From: Ogataea parapolymorpha DL-1
Taxonomy: Eukaryota > Ascomycota > Pichiomycetes > Pichiales > Pichiaceae
Length of the DNA stretch: 64,000 nucleotides
Reading direction: 5' to 3'
Assembly: GCF_000187245.1 (NCBI RefSeq)
Contig: NC_027864.1
Location: 1,178,001-1,242,000 of the forward strand
This document shows, in pieces, positions 63,943 through 64,000 of the stretch. Position numbers and translations under genes: made by a program. Below the pieces are notes generated by a model, which was not told the origin of the DNA, made no database searches, and was given only the letters and a program-made list of their open reading frames with translations. Position 1 is the first letter of the stretch, and every line of letters begins with the position of its first letter.

Positions 63943-64000
63943 TGGGGGTAGGATAAAGTGAATAATTTTGTCCGACTTTTATCAGTGCACGCGCATCTGC

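Overview
The window looks like nuclear chromosomal DNA of a budding yeast. Every long reading frame is a fungal eukaryotic protein, genes are packed tightly on both strands, and introns are rare and tiny with CTAAC-type branch points. There are no operons, tRNAs, rRNAs, transposons or CRISPR arrays that I can see. CTG falls at conserved leucine positions in RPL5, MET6 and ERG24, so the code is standard and the CUG-Ser yeasts are unlikely. Gene content and a near-balanced base composition suggest a methylotroph-type yeast such as Ogataea/Hansenula; that species guess is inference.

Left part (1-43 kb) is a compact core-genome block. In order it holds ESP1 (5' part only, runs off the left edge), SHM1, an unknown charged protein, CSN2, LOC1, a tiny spliced RRM protein, a VOA1/BIG1-family ER protein, ERG24, ADE1, KIN3, an OSH1-type oxysterol-binding protein, a DUF2470 membrane protein, OST5, a divergent PTPLA/PHS1-like protein, ERJ5, a SAPS-family Sit4 partner, RPL5, a GIP3/HER1-like PP1 partner, SAS3, a CASTOR-like ACT protein, a small Myb protein, a TatD nuclease, PTC2, a divergent mitochondrial RNB-fold protein, PTH2, a DNAJC8/Spf31-like J protein, MET6, SHP1, TRP2 and a small putative CaaX protein. 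Six introns can be read from sequence (SHM1, the RRM gene, OST5, the J protein, SHP1, the CaaX protein). All are 31-40 nt. One is 36 nt and keeps frame, so it is invisible to ORF-based annotation. Two convergent pairs have stop codons that touch, and one divergent pair has start codons 38 bp apart.

Right part (43-64 kb) is accessory in character and centres on amino-acid and small-carbonyl catabolism. It holds two paralogous AAAP amino-acid permeases, a class III aminotransferase, a GRE2-like reductase, two atypical RidA proteins, an AIF-like FAD oxidoreductase, an L-arabinitol/polyol dehydrogenase-like MDR, a serine/allo-threonine dehydrogenase-type SDR, a Zn2Cys6 regulator, a maltose-acetyltransferase-like enzyme, a frameshifted Dal5-type MFS transporter, a C2H2 regulator, a DHDPS-family aldolase and D-serine dehydratase (DSD1). 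GATA-factor hexamers occur in most of its promoters, and runs of five or more C/G in several. A working model (inference) is a nitrogen-regulated uptake and breakdown locus for hydroxy-amino acids such as D-serine. In that model DSD1 makes 2-aminoacrylate, RidA-type proteins hydrolyse such enamines, the SDR oxidises serine/threonine-type substrates, and the permeases import them.
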